Shown here: positions 18,508 through 28,461 of the stretch, piece by piece
Numbering within the stretch: position 1 is the stretch's first letter
Layout of the letters: the number at the start of each line of letters is the position of its first letter
Assembly: GCF_001485435.1 (NCBI RefSeq)
Contig: NZ_BCMS01000001.1
Coordinates: 2,952,266-3,016,265, forward strand
DNA length: 64,000 nucleotides
Direction: 5' to 3'
DNA from: Deinococcus grandis
Lineage (GTDB): Bacteria > Deinococcota > Deinococci > Deinococcales > Deinococcaceae
Notes under the pieces: model-generated
What the model was told of the DNA's origin: nothing
Databases searched by the model: none
Seen by the model: only the letters and a program-made list of their open reading frames with translations
Made by a program: the position numbers and the translations under genes

Positions 18508-19665
18508 TCATCCTGAGGCCGCCGCGCGCGCGCCGCGTCGTGCCAGCGCCGTAAACAGCAGCATCAGCGCCGCGAGGACCGCGAGCGTCACGGGTACCGC
18601 CCCCGCCCCGAAGCGCGCGAACGCCTGCCCCAGCAGCCACGGCGAGAGCACCCCGCCCAGCGAGCCGGCCACCAGCAGCAGCGGCACCAGCCGCGCGCTG
18701 AGCACCTGCGACAGCCACGCCAGGGTCGTGCCGAACACCGGGGCCAGGGCCAGCCCGGACACGATCACGGCCAGCGGCGCCAGCGCAGGCACCCGCATGG
18801 CCAGCGCCAGCGCCACCAGCGCCGCGCCGCAGCTCAGCACCATGCGCGGCGCGCCCACGCGGCCCGCGAACACGCCGGTCAGGACGCGTCCCACCGTCAG
18901 CGCCGCCCAGAAGGCACTCAGGGTCAGGGCCGCGCCGGGCAGCCCCAGTTCCGTCAGGTACCGTGACGCCCACGCACCGTACCCGGCCTCCAGGCCCACG
19001 TAACAGACGATCAGCGCCGCGAACAGCGCCGCCTGCACCACCGGCCGCGCCGGGGCGGGAGCGTCCGCCGCGCGCGCCGGCGCGTGGATGCCCGGCACGC
19101 CCCACACGCGCCCCACCGCGAACGTCACCGCGCACAGCGCCGCGACCGTCAGGAACGGCCCGGCCAGTCCGCCCGGCGTGCCGTCCGCGCGGCCCAGACC
19201 CACCACCAGCAGCGGCGCGATCATGCTGCCCACCCCGAACACCGCGTTCACGAGGTTCACGGCGCGCGATCCCACGCTCGCGTACGCGGCGTTCAGGCAG
19301 GCACTCACGCCGCCCAGCCCGAAGCCGCCCAGGAAAGCCGACGCGACCGCCAGCGGCCACACGGGCGCCAGCACCACGCCCGTCACGCCCAGCGCCAGCA
19401 GCAGCAGACTCCAGGACACCCCGGCCCGCACGGTCACGCGGCGCAGCAGCAGCCCCATCAGGGGCGGCGCGACCGCCGACCCCAGGAAGTGCGCGCTGGC
19501 GATCACGCCCACCGACGCGGTACTCACGCCGAACCGCGCCTGGAACAGCCCGAACGCCGGGCCGTACATCGCCTGGATCAGGCCCAGCGTGAAGAACGCC
19601 GCCACGCCCACCGCCAGCAGCGTCCACGAGAGCGGCGGCGGGGCAGCGGGGCGGGCAGTCGTCAC
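18508..19665 (-). CDS. MFS transporter
   Basis: The protein (385 residues, GTG start) has twelve predicted helices and the loop 2-3 region LLLRRVTVRAG and GRVLTGVFAGRVGAPR between helices 8 and 9, in line with the major facilitator superfamily. It resembles sugar/drug-type MFS proteins (FucP/YfmO-like), but the substrate cannot be told from sequence. The flanking genes greA and an outer-membrane-like protein give no clue. Confidence 0.85.
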   Translation of the reverse strand: MTTARPAAPPPLSWTLLAVGVAAFFTLGLIQAMYGPAFGLFQARFGVSTASVGVIASAHFLGSAVAPPLMGLLLRRVTVRAGVSWSLLLLALGVTGVVLAPVWPLAVASAFLGGFGLGGVSACLNAAYASVGSRAVNLVNAVFGVGSMIAPLLVVGLGRADGTPGGLAGPFLTVAALCAVTFAVGRVWGVPGIHAPARAADAPAPARPVVQAALFAALIVCYVGLEAGYGAWASRYLTELGLPGAALTLSAFWAALTVGRVLTGVFAGRVGAPRMVLSCGAALVALALAMRVPALAPLAVIVSGLALAPVFGTTLAWLSQVLSARLVPLLLVAGSLGGVLSPWLLGQAFARFGAGAVPVTLAVLAALMLLFTALARRGARAAASG

Positions 19666-19757
19666 GCCGGGACGCTATCACCCCGCCGGGTCACCGGGGG
19701 CTGCCCCTGTCCACCCGCACCCCCAGTCACGCAGACCAGACCCGGCAGGCGGGACGC

Positions 19758-20714
19758 TCAGCGGGGCAGGGTGACCAGCCCGTACCGGACGTAACTCGTT
19801 CCGGCACCCGCATCGAACGCGACATACCCGACGCTGGGCCCGATCAGGACGGGCAGGCCGTCCACGCGGAACATCACGTCCCCGTCCACGGTGCTGTACC
19901 GTCCGGTCCAGTCGCGGCTGCCTCGGGTCCGCACGGCGCCCAGGCCGAAGCCGGGCGCGTTCGGCAGACGGTAGGTGAGGTCGCCGCTCGTGGAGTGCGC
20001 GCGCCCCAGACCGAAGTCCGGGATGGCGACCTCGCCGACCGCGAACCGCTCGAAGTGCGAGGCGTTCAGCGTCAGGCCCTGCGCGAGCGGGGCGTTCAGG
20101 GCCAGGGTCACGTCCAGGCTGCCCTGCGCCTTGCCCTGCACCGGGAAGGCGTACATGCGGGCGGTGGAGTACACGGCGGTGTTGACCTTGTCGAACGTCC
20201 TGCCGTACGCGGCGCTGACCTCGGACTGGGTGTAGGGCGCGGTGACGCCGCCCTGCTGGGCCACGCCGACGTTGTTCAGGAAGCGCACCTTGCCGCCGTC
20301 GACCTGCGTGGCGTACCCGACGCTGAACCGGCTGTGCGAGGCGCCGCCCTGCACCACGCCGCTCCACTGCAGGCCGCTGGCGGGCGCGTTCGTCAGTTCG
20401 GCCCGGGGCACGTTGTAGAACACGCCGGCAGCGGCGTACAGGCTGCCCAGCTGCGCGCTGAGGCCGTAGTCGGTGTACGTGGGGGCCTTCACGAGCGTGA
20501 GGCGCAGGTCGGCCTTGAGGGGCAGGGGCAGATAGCGCACGCCGAAGCCGTCGGTGGTGCTGGCCACCAGTTGCGTACTGCCGAAGCGGCCGAAGTAATC
20601 GGCAGGCAGCTGGAAGCCGCCAGCAGGCGCGGTCTGGGCGGAGGCGGGGACGGTCAGGGCGAGGCCAGCGGCGGTGAGCGTGGCCGTCAGAAGGGCAGGA
20701 GCAGGAAATCGCAC
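19758..20714 (-). CDS. Exported protein, probable beta-barrel
   Basis: From a GTG at 20714 the protein is 318 residues and begins with a signal peptide that ends in ALTVPASAQ. The mature part is composed of alternating hydrophobic and polar strands rich in Gly, Tyr, Thr and Ser (for example YGLSAQLGSLYAAAGVFYNV and SRFSVGYATQV) and ends near an aromatic strand, as in outer-membrane barrels. No named family is recognised. An upstream in-frame ATG (20762) adds a basic stretch and is less likely. Confidence 0.6.
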   Translation of the reverse strand: MRFPAPALLTATLTAAGLALTVPASAQTAPAGGFQLPADYFGRFGSTQLVASTTDGFGVRYLPLPLKADLRLTLVKAPTYTDYGLSAQLGSLYAAAGVFYNVPRAELTNAPASGLQWSGVVQGGASHSRFSVGYATQVDGGKVRFLNNVGVAQQGGVTAPYTQSEVSAAYGRTFDKVNTAVYSTARMYAFPVQGKAQGSLDVTLALNAPLAQGLTLNASHFERFAVGEVAIPDFGLGRAHSTSGDLTYRLPNAPGFGLGAVRTRGSRDWTGRYSTVDGDVMFRVDGLPVLIGPSVGYVAFDAGAGTSYVRYGLVTLPR

Positions 20715-20774
20715 CTGCCTATCCTGACGGTGAACCCTGAGGGTCGTCAAAGGCCGCCTCATGAGGGCGCCCGG

Positions 20775-23069
20775 TCAGCGGCGGATGTTCACGATGGTCA
20801 CGCCGTGCCCGCCCTGGTTGGGTTCGGCGTCGTGGAAGGACTCGACCTTCTTGTCGTTCTTCAGGTACTCGCGCAGCAGGCGCCGCAGGACGCCCTGGCC
20901 CTTGCCGTGCACGACGCGCAGCGGAGTCTCCTTCAGCGCGTGCGCTTCGAGGATGGCGGTGCGGAGTTCCTCCACGGCCTCCTCGACGCCCATGCCGCGC
21001 AGCTGGAGTTCCTTCAGGGCGGCGGTGGGCGCGGTGCCGGTGAAGCGGGGGCCGCGCGTCTTGGGCGCGCTGACCTTGGGTTCCTGCTTGAGGCGCACGT
21101 CGCGGCGTTTCACGCCGACCTTCATGACGCCCAGCTGCACGACCAGATCGTCGCCCCGCAGTTCGAGCACCTGTCCGCTGGCGTTGTAGGCGGGGACGTC
21201 CACGCTGCTGCCCACCCGGATGGGATCGCCACGGTCCTCGCGCGGGGCGGGGGCGGGGCGGGTCTTCTGCGCGGCAACGCGCAGTTCGCGCAGTTCCTGC
21301 ATGACGCGCGGGCGGGCGCTGTCCTCCTGCGCGCGGGCCCGCAGCGTCCGCACCCGCTCGACGGCGTCGGCGTACAGCGATTCGGCCTTCTGGCTGGCCT
21401 CGGCGAGCATCTCGCCCCGGCGGGCTTCCAGGGTCTCGCGTTCCTGGCGGACGCGGCCCAGTTCGGCCTCGGCGTCGCGTTTGGCCGCGGCGGTGGCGTC
21501 GAGCTGGGCGCGCAGGTCGGTCCGTTCGCGCTCCAGGCCCTCGAGCATGCGTTCCATCAGGCCCGCGTCGGGGCCCAGCAGCTCCTCGGCGCGGCCCAGC
21601 ACGTCCGCCGGGAGACCCATGCGCTGCGCGATGGCCAGCGCGAACGACCGGCCCGGCTGCCCCACCTGCAGGACGTACGTGGGGGCCAGTGTTTCGACGT
21701 CGAAGCCCATGCTGGCGTTCTTCAGGCCCGGCGTTTCCAGCGCGAACAGTTTCAGGGGCGAGAGGTGCGAGGTGATCACGCCGCGCGCGTCCTGCGTGAG
21801 CAGGCACTCGATCAGCGCCTGGGCGAGTGCGGCGCCCTCGTTCGGGTCGGTGCCGCTGCCCAGCTCGTCCACGAGGACCAGCGTGTCCGGCGCGGCGTGG
21901 CGCAGCACATACCGCAGGTGCTTCAGGTGAGACGCGAAGGTGGACAGGCTCGCCTCGATGCTCTGCTCGTCCCCGATATCCACCAGCACGTCCCGCACCA
22001 CCGGCAGCCGCGCACTGGCCGCCGCGACGTACATCCCGCACTGGTGCATCAGCACCGCCAGACCCAGCGTCTTGATCGTCGCGGTCTTGCCGCCCATGTT
22101 CGGCCCGGTGATGAGCAGCAGTTTCGTGTCCCCCAGCGCGAGGTCGTTCGCCACCGGGTTCTCGATCAGCGGGTGGCGCACCTCGCGCAGGTCGTACGAG
22201 CCGCCTTCCACCTGCTCGGGGCGGTTCAGGCGCCAGTCACGGGCCAGCCGCGCCTTCGCGGCGATCAGATCCAGCTCGCCGATCACGGCCAGCGTCATCG
22301 GCACCGCCGCGTCCGAGGCGAGCAGGCCCGACAGTTCCGTCAGGATGCGCCGCACCTCGGCCTCCTCGTCGAGGATCAGGCGGGTCAGTTCGTTGTTCAG
22401 CTGCGTCACGGCCGCCGGTTCCACGAAGTACGTCTGCCCGGTCGCCGACGCGTCCACGATGATGCCCTGCACCTGCCCCACGCGGCTGGCCTGCACCGGC
22501 AGCACGTAGCGGTCGCGGCGGATCGTGACGATATGCTCCTGCAGCACGTCCGCCCACTTGTCCAGCGTCGCCGCCAGCCGTTCACGGATACGCCCCCGCA
22601 GCGGCTCGATGCGCTTGCGCAGATCCCGCAGGCGCGGACTGGCGTCGTCGCGCACGCCCCCGTCGCGGTCCAGGGCGGACAGCACCCGCCGCACCAGTTC
22701 ACTGTGATCCCCCAGGTCCACCGCGAGTTCCCGCAGCGGCCCGCGCGAATTCGCGTTGATGGCCCGCTTGACGGTCATCGCGCCGTCCAGCGAGTACGCC
22801 GCGTTCAGCAGCTCCTGCCCGGCCAGCACCCGGCCCTCGCCCGCGCGGGCGTGCAGGTCACGGATATCCTGAATGCCGCCCAGGCTGAGGCTCACGCCGA
22901 ACAGCGCGTCCTCGACCTCGTCCAGTTCCCGCGCGATCCGCCACGCGTCATCCGAGGGGCGCAGGGCCCGGGCGCGCTCGGCGCCCAGCGTCGTGGCACT
23001 CCGCTCCGCCAGGGCAGACAGGACGCGGGGAAAATCAAGGGCGGACAGGGCGCGGGCATCGAAGGACAT
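20775..23069 (-). CDS. mutS2: Endonuclease MutS2
   Basis: This 764-residue protein has the MutS2 order: core helical region (1-280), ATPase domain with Walker A GPNMGGKTATIKTLG (~325), Walker B VLVDELGSGTDPNEGAAL and the following signature, a long coiled coil (~510-600) and a C-terminal Smr nuclease domain (~690-764) with LQLRGMGVEEA and VVHGKGQGVLRRLL. The mismatch-recognition domain of MutS1 is absent, as expected. MutS2 restrains recombination or rescues stalled ribosomes, depending on the species; in D. radiodurans it has been linked to oxidative-damage tolerance. Confidence 0.95.
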   Translation of the reverse strand: MSFDARALSALDFPRVLSALAERSATTLGAERARALRPSDDAWRIARELDEVEDALFGVSLSLGGIQDIRDLHARAGEGRVLAGQELLNAAYSLDGAMTVKRAINANSRGPLRELAVDLGDHSELVRRVLSALDRDGGVRDDASPRLRDLRKRIEPLRGRIRERLAATLDKWADVLQEHIVTIRRDRYVLPVQASRVGQVQGIIVDASATGQTYFVEPAAVTQLNNELTRLILDEEAEVRRILTELSGLLASDAAVPMTLAVIGELDLIAAKARLARDWRLNRPEQVEGGSYDLREVRHPLIENPVANDLALGDTKLLLITGPNMGGKTATIKTLGLAVLMHQCGMYVAAASARLPVVRDVLVDIGDEQSIEASLSTFASHLKHLRYVLRHAAPDTLVLVDELGSGTDPNEGAALAQALIECLLTQDARGVITSHLSPLKLFALETPGLKNASMGFDVETLAPTYVLQVGQPGRSFALAIAQRMGLPADVLGRAEELLGPDAGLMERMLEGLERERTDLRAQLDATAAAKRDAEAELGRVRQERETLEARRGEMLAEASQKAESLYADAVERVRTLRARAQEDSARPRVMQELRELRVAAQKTRPAPAPREDRGDPIRVGSSVDVPAYNASGQVLELRGDDLVVQLGVMKVGVKRRDVRLKQEPKVSAPKTRGPRFTGTAPTAALKELQLRGMGVEEAVEELRTAILEAHALKETPLRVVHGKGQGVLRRLLREYLKNDKKVESFHDAEPNQGGHGVTIVNIRR

Positions 23070-23181
23070 CTCACAGGGAGCATAGCGGCCCCCGCCCGGA
23101 ATGACCGTGCGCCGAGTGGCTTAGAAAGCCTTATTCCAATTCCCTCTACACCTCTCCCCCGTCTACCCTTACCCTGCACGC

Positions 23182-23640
23182 ATGAAACTCGCCGAGGCCC
23201 TGATCACCCGCGCCGACCTCCAGAAACGCGCCGCGCAGCTCGAGGAGCGGCTCGTGAAGAACCTGCTCATGCAGGAAGGCGAGGCGCCCGCCGAGGACCC
23301 CCAGGCGCTGCTGCGCGAGTTCATGGACGTCACCGCGCAACTGGAGGCCCTCCTGCCACGCATTCACCGCGCGAACCTCAGCGCCACGCTGCCCGGCGGG
23401 GAGACCATCACGGACGCCCTGACCCGCCGCGACCTGCTCGACCTGCGCCTGAAGGTCCTGCGCCGCGCCGCCGCCACCGCCAGCGAACGCCCCACCCGCT
23501 ACAGCAACAGCGAGGTCCGCATCCTCTCCGCGCTGCCCGCCCGCGACCTGCAGGCGCAGGTGGACACCCTGGCCAAGGCGCGGCGTGAACTGGACACGCA
23601 GCTGCAACAGGCCAACTGGTTGACGGACCTGCCCGAATAG
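23182..23640 (+). CDS. DIP1984/septicolysin family protein
   Basis: This 152-residue helical protein has the family pattern KLAEALITRADLQKRAAQLEERL at the start, PRIHRANLSATL in the middle and ILSALPARDLQAQVDTLAKARRELDTQLQQANW at the end (the stretches are quoted in parts of a single domain). The family is often annotated as septicolysin-like, but a real activity is not established. It diverges from mutS2 with 112 bp between the starts. Confidence 0.8.
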   Translation: MKLAEALITRADLQKRAAQLEERLVKNLLMQEGEAPAEDPQALLREFMDVTAQLEALLPRIHRANLSATLPGGETITDALTRRDLLDLRLKVLRRAAATASERPTRYSNSEVRILSALPARDLQAQVDTLAKARRELDTQLQQANWLTDLPE

Positions 23641-23943
23641 GCCCACACTGCCGGTCGGGAGCGTCCGCGCGGGCGGAGACCTACCCCGCAGCGGGGAAAA
23701 GGCTGCACCCCTGAAGACGCCGGGGCGGCGTCGCCGGACCGACCGGCCCCACCGGGCACGCCCAGCACCCTGCACCCCTCACCCGGCACCGCGCACCCCT
23801 CACGACCACGGCCTCGACGCCGGTCCGCCCCCACCCCCCGCCCTCCGCACCCCGGAGCGGCGGGGGCCTTCTGCTGCCGTCACGCCCACGCGGGAACCCG
23901 GCCGCGCCGGGCGCGTACCTGGGGGCATCCCCCAGGAGGTTTC
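23641..23943. other. Intergenic stretch without a recognisable gene
   Basis: The 303 bp are very GC-rich. They hold G/C-run inverted repeats (for example around 23832-23868, where CCCCCGCC-type and GGCGGGGG-type arms face each other), plausible as a terminator for the DIP1984 gene. No supported coding frame or RNA was found. Confidence 0.5.
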
Positions 23944-24395
23944 ATGACCCAGCGACCCGCCCCAACGCCCGTCCACATCCGCCTGCCCCGCCCCATCGGG
24001 GCGCTGCTCGGCCGCCTGATCGCCGCGCGCACCGTCCAGCCGGGCGCGGTCGTGCCGCCGCCCGCCGCGCTGAACGTCACGCGCCGCACGCTGCTGTCCT
24101 TCAAGACCGAGGCCTGCGTGGCGTGCGACACGCTGGACGTGTTCCTGGGGCAGCTGGCGCACACGCACGGGCTGGACCTGCGTGTGATCGACGCGCGACG
24201 CGGCGACCTGCCCCCCACGCGTACGGGGACGCGCTGCACCTCGACACGGACGGCAGCCTGCGCCGCCCATACCGCGTGCACGCCTTCCCCACCCTGATCC
24301 TGACCGGCCCGGACGGACACATCGAAGCGGTCGTGACCAGCGTGCCCGAACAGGACGCGCAGGCCACCGTCACGCGGAGCCTGGGACTGGCCTGA
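23944..24395 (+). pseudogene. Thioredoxin-fold protein, frame broken by one base
   Basis: The first frame encodes an N-terminal part with the redox motif CVAC (TEACVACDTLDVFL), ending in wrong-frame Thr/Arg-rich sequence at 24297. The second half, starting at HAYGDALHLDTDG and including the cis-Pro strand VHAFPTLILTGPDG, lies in another frame and ends at 24395. One extra C in the C6 tract at 24211-24216 joins them (GDLPP then HAYGD). The intact protein would have ~150 residues. Either a real mutation or an error in a homopolymer is possible. Its last 26 bp overlap the convergent membrane-protein gene. Confidence 0.75.
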
Positions 24396-25398
24396 ACCCG
24401 GCGCGGGCGGCGTCCAGTGCGTCTATGAAGGCGCGTGGGTCGTCCACGCTCAGGCTGACCGCCCCTGTCACCTGTGGCCGCCCCAGGAACCCGTACAGCG
24501 TGACGGGCCGCGCGAACCGCAGTGTCACGTTCGCGCGTGCCTGACGGTGCAGGGGCAGCACGCCCGCCTCACTGGGCGCGCCCGCCTGCACCTGCGCGAG
24601 ATCACTCAGGGCCACGCTGCCGGTCCAGAGCAGGCCCGCGTTCAGGTGCAGCCGCTCGCCCAGCACCACCCCCCGCGCCCGCAGGGCCCGCAGCTGCCCC
24701 GCGCACCACAGTGCGCCCAGCACGTTCACGAGCAGATGCACCAGCGCCGCCCGTTCATCCCGCGCCGCCAGCAGGAAGTGCACCGGCACGGCCTCCAGGA
24801 CACTCAGGAAGATCAGCAGCGTGAACGCCGCGCCCGCCCCCGTGGACGACCGGAATGCCGTACCACTCGGACCACGCGCCCTGCCCAGCAGGTGCGCCCA
24901 CACCGCCGCCTCCCACGCCAGCCACGCCCCCAGGCCCGAGCGGGGCGTCACGCGCGACCACGACACGATCCGCCGCTCCAGGCCCTCCAGCCGCGCCGCG
25001 CCCGCCGGGAGGGGCCGCGTCAGGCCGAACGCCACCACGCCCAGCCCCACCAGCCCCAGCGCCGCGGCGACCGGCCACCACCCGCGCGACAGCGGCAGCA
25101 GCAGCCACGCCACCAGCACGCCCCGCACGAGCACCCACGCCAGCGCCTCCGGGTGCCGCTCGCCCCGCAACCGCGTGCGGGACGCGATCAGCGCCGCACT
25201 CACCGTCAGGTCGAACAGCGCCAGCCCCACCAGCCAGGGCCGCACCTCCGGCGGCACCCGACCCGCCAGCAGGAACACCAGTGCCACCGTCACGCCCGGC
25301 AGCACCCACTCCGCATTCAGCCGCACCCACGCCTGCCCTGCCACCGGCACTACCAGCATCACGACCCCCCAGGACCACCCGGTACCGGGCGCCCACAC
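24370..25398 (-). CDS. Hypothetical multi-pass membrane protein
   Basis: This frame of up to 342 residues has about eight hydrophobic segments in the first 250 residues and a soluble C-terminal region (~260-340) with a PH-like strand pattern (VTLYGFLGRPQVTGAVSLSVDD). The start is uncertain: GTG at 25398 or ATG at 25359, which begins MLVVPVAGQAW. No family is recognised. A perfect-arm palindrome lies just upstream (25408-25422). The 3' end overlaps the broken thioredoxin gene tail to tail. Confidence 0.65.
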   Translation of the reverse strand: MWAPGTGWSWGVVMLVVPVAGQAWVRLNAEWVLPGVTVALVFLLAGRVPPEVRPWLVGLALFDLTVSAALIASRTRLRGERHPEALAWVLVRGVLVAWLLLPLSRGWWPVAAALGLVGLGVVAFGLTRPLPAGAARLEGLERRIVSWSRVTPRSGLGAWLAWEAAVWAHLLGRARGPSGTAFRSSTGAGAAFTLLIFLSVLEAVPVHFLLAARDERAALVHLLVNVLGALWCAGQLRALRARGVVLGERLHLNAGLLWTGSVALSDLAQVQAGAPSEAGVLPLHRQARANVTLRFARPVTLYGFLGRPQVTGAVSLSVDDPRAFIDALDAARAGFRPVPGSA

Positions 25399-25407
25399 GC
25401 ACTTGAC

Positions 25408-25422
25408 GTACGGTCACCGTAC
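25408..25422. promoter_or_regulatory. Palindrome GTACGGT-C-ACCGTAC
   Basis: A 15-bp palindrome with two perfect 7-bp arms lies 9 bp upstream of the furthest start of the membrane-protein gene and 30 bp after the rarA stop. TTGAC overlaps its left side on the plus strand. The position fits an operator, but the regulator is unknown. Confidence 0.45.
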
Positions 25423-25452
25423 CCGGCGCGCGGGGCCGGATTGTCCCGGCGG

Positions 25453-26739
<1,287 letters not shown>

Positions 26740-26824
26740 CCGCGCAGGATACGGGCGGGGCGCCGGGGTGAATGGGAGGCAGGGCGCGGTACCGGGAAGA
26801 GGTGCCGGGAGGCACAATGACCGT

Positions 26825-27094
26825 ATGGACGACACGCTGCGCCACCAGATCGACCTCGCCGCCTTCCCCGCCGACGTGCAGGTCACGCACGTCCCCGGCC
26901 CCGGCATCGTCCTGCGCGCCACTCAGGGAGGGCGCGGCCTGGAACTCCAAGTCACGCCAGAAGCGGAACAGATGTACGGGGAAGGTCCCGCCCTGTCCGC
27001 CGCCCTCGCCCAGCTGAAACAGGCCGCCGCGCAAGGCCTCCCCGAAGCGCACGCGGACGGCAGCTTCGAGCGACTGGTGTTCATCGGGGACTGA
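26825..27094 (+). CDS. Small hypothetical protein (89 residues)
   Basis: The ATG at 26825 gives an acidic protein of 89 residues with a beta-like centre (GIVLRATQGGRGLELQV) and a C-terminal helix (ALSAALAQLKQAAAQG). No family is recognised. It diverges from rarA (85 bp apart) and ends next to an interspersed palindromic repeat at the convergent MFS gene. Codon use matches the surrounding genes, which supports coding. Confidence 0.6.
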   Translation: MDDTLRHQIDLAAFPADVQVTHVPGPGIVLRATQGGRGLELQVTPEAEQMYGEGPALSAALAQLKQAAAQGLPEAHADGSFERLVFIGD

Positions 27095-27106
27095 CAGCCG
27101 CGTGAA

Positions 27107-27150
27107 CCCCTCAGTCGGCTACGCCGACAGCTCCCCTCAGAGGGGAGCCA
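27107..27150. repeat. Double-hairpin interspersed repeat, copy 1
   Basis: Two adjacent hairpins: GTCGGCT/GCCGAC and GCTCCCCT/AGGGGAGC. The same arrangement in reverse orientation lies at 60986-61029. Both copies sit between convergent genes and may serve as bidirectional terminators. Confidence 0.7.
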
Positions 27151-27154
27151 GGAA

Positions 27155-28411
27155 TCAGGTTGCGTCTGCGGGAGCCTCGTCCAGGCCGCGCAGCGCCCAG
27201 CGCAGGCCCAGGGCCGTCAGCACACCGATGACCGCCAGGGTGACCCACGGCAGGGCCGGGAAGCCCAGCCGCACGCCCGTGTCCACCAACGCGCCGCCCA
27301 GGACGCTGCCCACCGCGCCCCCGACGCCCAGGCTGATGGCGCTGAAGCCAAAGTAACTGCCGACCAGGGCGGGCGGCGCGAAGCGGGCGGTCAGGGTCTG
27401 CTGGGTGGGGTACACGGTCATGGTGCCCAGCGAGTACAGCGCCACGCACGCCAGCAGCGCCGGGAAGGTGGTCGCGACGCTCATCAGGCCCAGGCTCAGG
27501 CCGACCAGCGCCACCGCCACCACCAGCGCCGTGCGGGTCGGCAGATAGCGCTCCACGGCGCGCAGCAGCGGGTACTGGAGGATCACCGCCATCCCGGCGG
27601 ACAGGCCGTACAGCGGGCCGGTCGCGCCGGTCCCGGCCAGCGCGATGGCCTTCAGGGTGACCGCCACGTTGATCTGCGTGCTCAGGATGAAGTACCCGAT
27701 CAGGACCAGCGTGAAGCGCCGGAAGCGGGTATCCAGGGCCGCGACGCGCAGGCCGTCCAGGCTGCGGCCCGCGCCGCGCTGCGGGCGCAGGTGCGGCAGC
27801 GTCACCGCCAGCACCAGCGCCGCCAGGAGGTACACGCTGGCCGCCGCCAGCGCCGCCGAACGGAAGCCCAGGCCCAGCAGCGCCGCGCCGATCAGCGGGC
27901 CGGTCACCATCCCGGCGTTTCCGGACAGGCTGGTCAGGCTGAACATCCGCGTGCGGTGCTCCTCACGCGTCACCTGCGTGATCGCGGCACTCTTGGGCGC
28001 GTCGAACAGCCCGCCGCCCACCCCGGCCAGCACCGCCGCCGCGAGCAGCACGCCCAGCGAGTCCGCGAAGCCCATCCACGCGAAGCCCGCCGTGCGCAGC
28101 AGGCACCCCGCCAGGATGAGCGGTTTCGGCCCCAGCCGGTCCGACCACGCCCCGCCGAACACCGTCAGGCCCTGCTGCGTCAGCTGCCGCAATCCCAGCA
28201 CCAGCCCCACGCTCGCGGCACTCCAGCCCAGCCCGCCACCCGCCGCAGGCCCACTGAAGTGCACGGTGACCAGCGGAATCACCGCGAAGAACCCGCCCCA
28301 CATCAGGAAGTTCGACGCGATCAGTCCCGCCTGCGCCGCCGACACCCGGAACGGCGCGGGCTCCGGCGCGGGCGGCGGCGTAGACGGGATCGTGGACACG
28401 GACGCACTCAC
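27155..28411 (-). CDS. MFS transporter
   Basis: This 418-residue protein (GTG start) has twelve predicted helices. The loop between helices 2 and 3 reads GGAWSDRLGPKPL, close to the GxLaDrxGrkxxl motif A of the major facilitator superfamily. It resembles multidrug or metabolite exporters, but the substrate is not evident. It diverges from the MBL-fold gene with 50 bp between the starts. Confidence 0.88.
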   Translation of the reverse strand: MSASVSTIPSTPPPAPEPAPFRVSAAQAGLIASNFLMWGGFFAVIPLVTVHFSGPAAGGGLGWSAASVGLVLGLRQLTQQGLTVFGGAWSDRLGPKPLILAGCLLRTAGFAWMGFADSLGVLLAAAVLAGVGGGLFDAPKSAAITQVTREEHRTRMFSLTSLSGNAGMVTGPLIGAALLGLGFRSAALAAASVYLLAALVLAVTLPHLRPQRGAGRSLDGLRVAALDTRFRRFTLVLIGYFILSTQINVAVTLKAIALAGTGATGPLYGLSAGMAVILQYPLLRAVERYLPTRTALVVAVALVGLSLGLMSVATTFPALLACVALYSLGTMTVYPTQQTLTARFAPPALVGSYFGFSAISLGVGGAVGSVLGGALVDTGVRLGFPALPWVTLAVIGVLTALGLRWALRGLDEAPADAT

Positions 28412-28461
28412 GCCGCGCAGGCTACACCCGCCCCGCGCGCCCCGGGGGTACGCTGTCCCGC

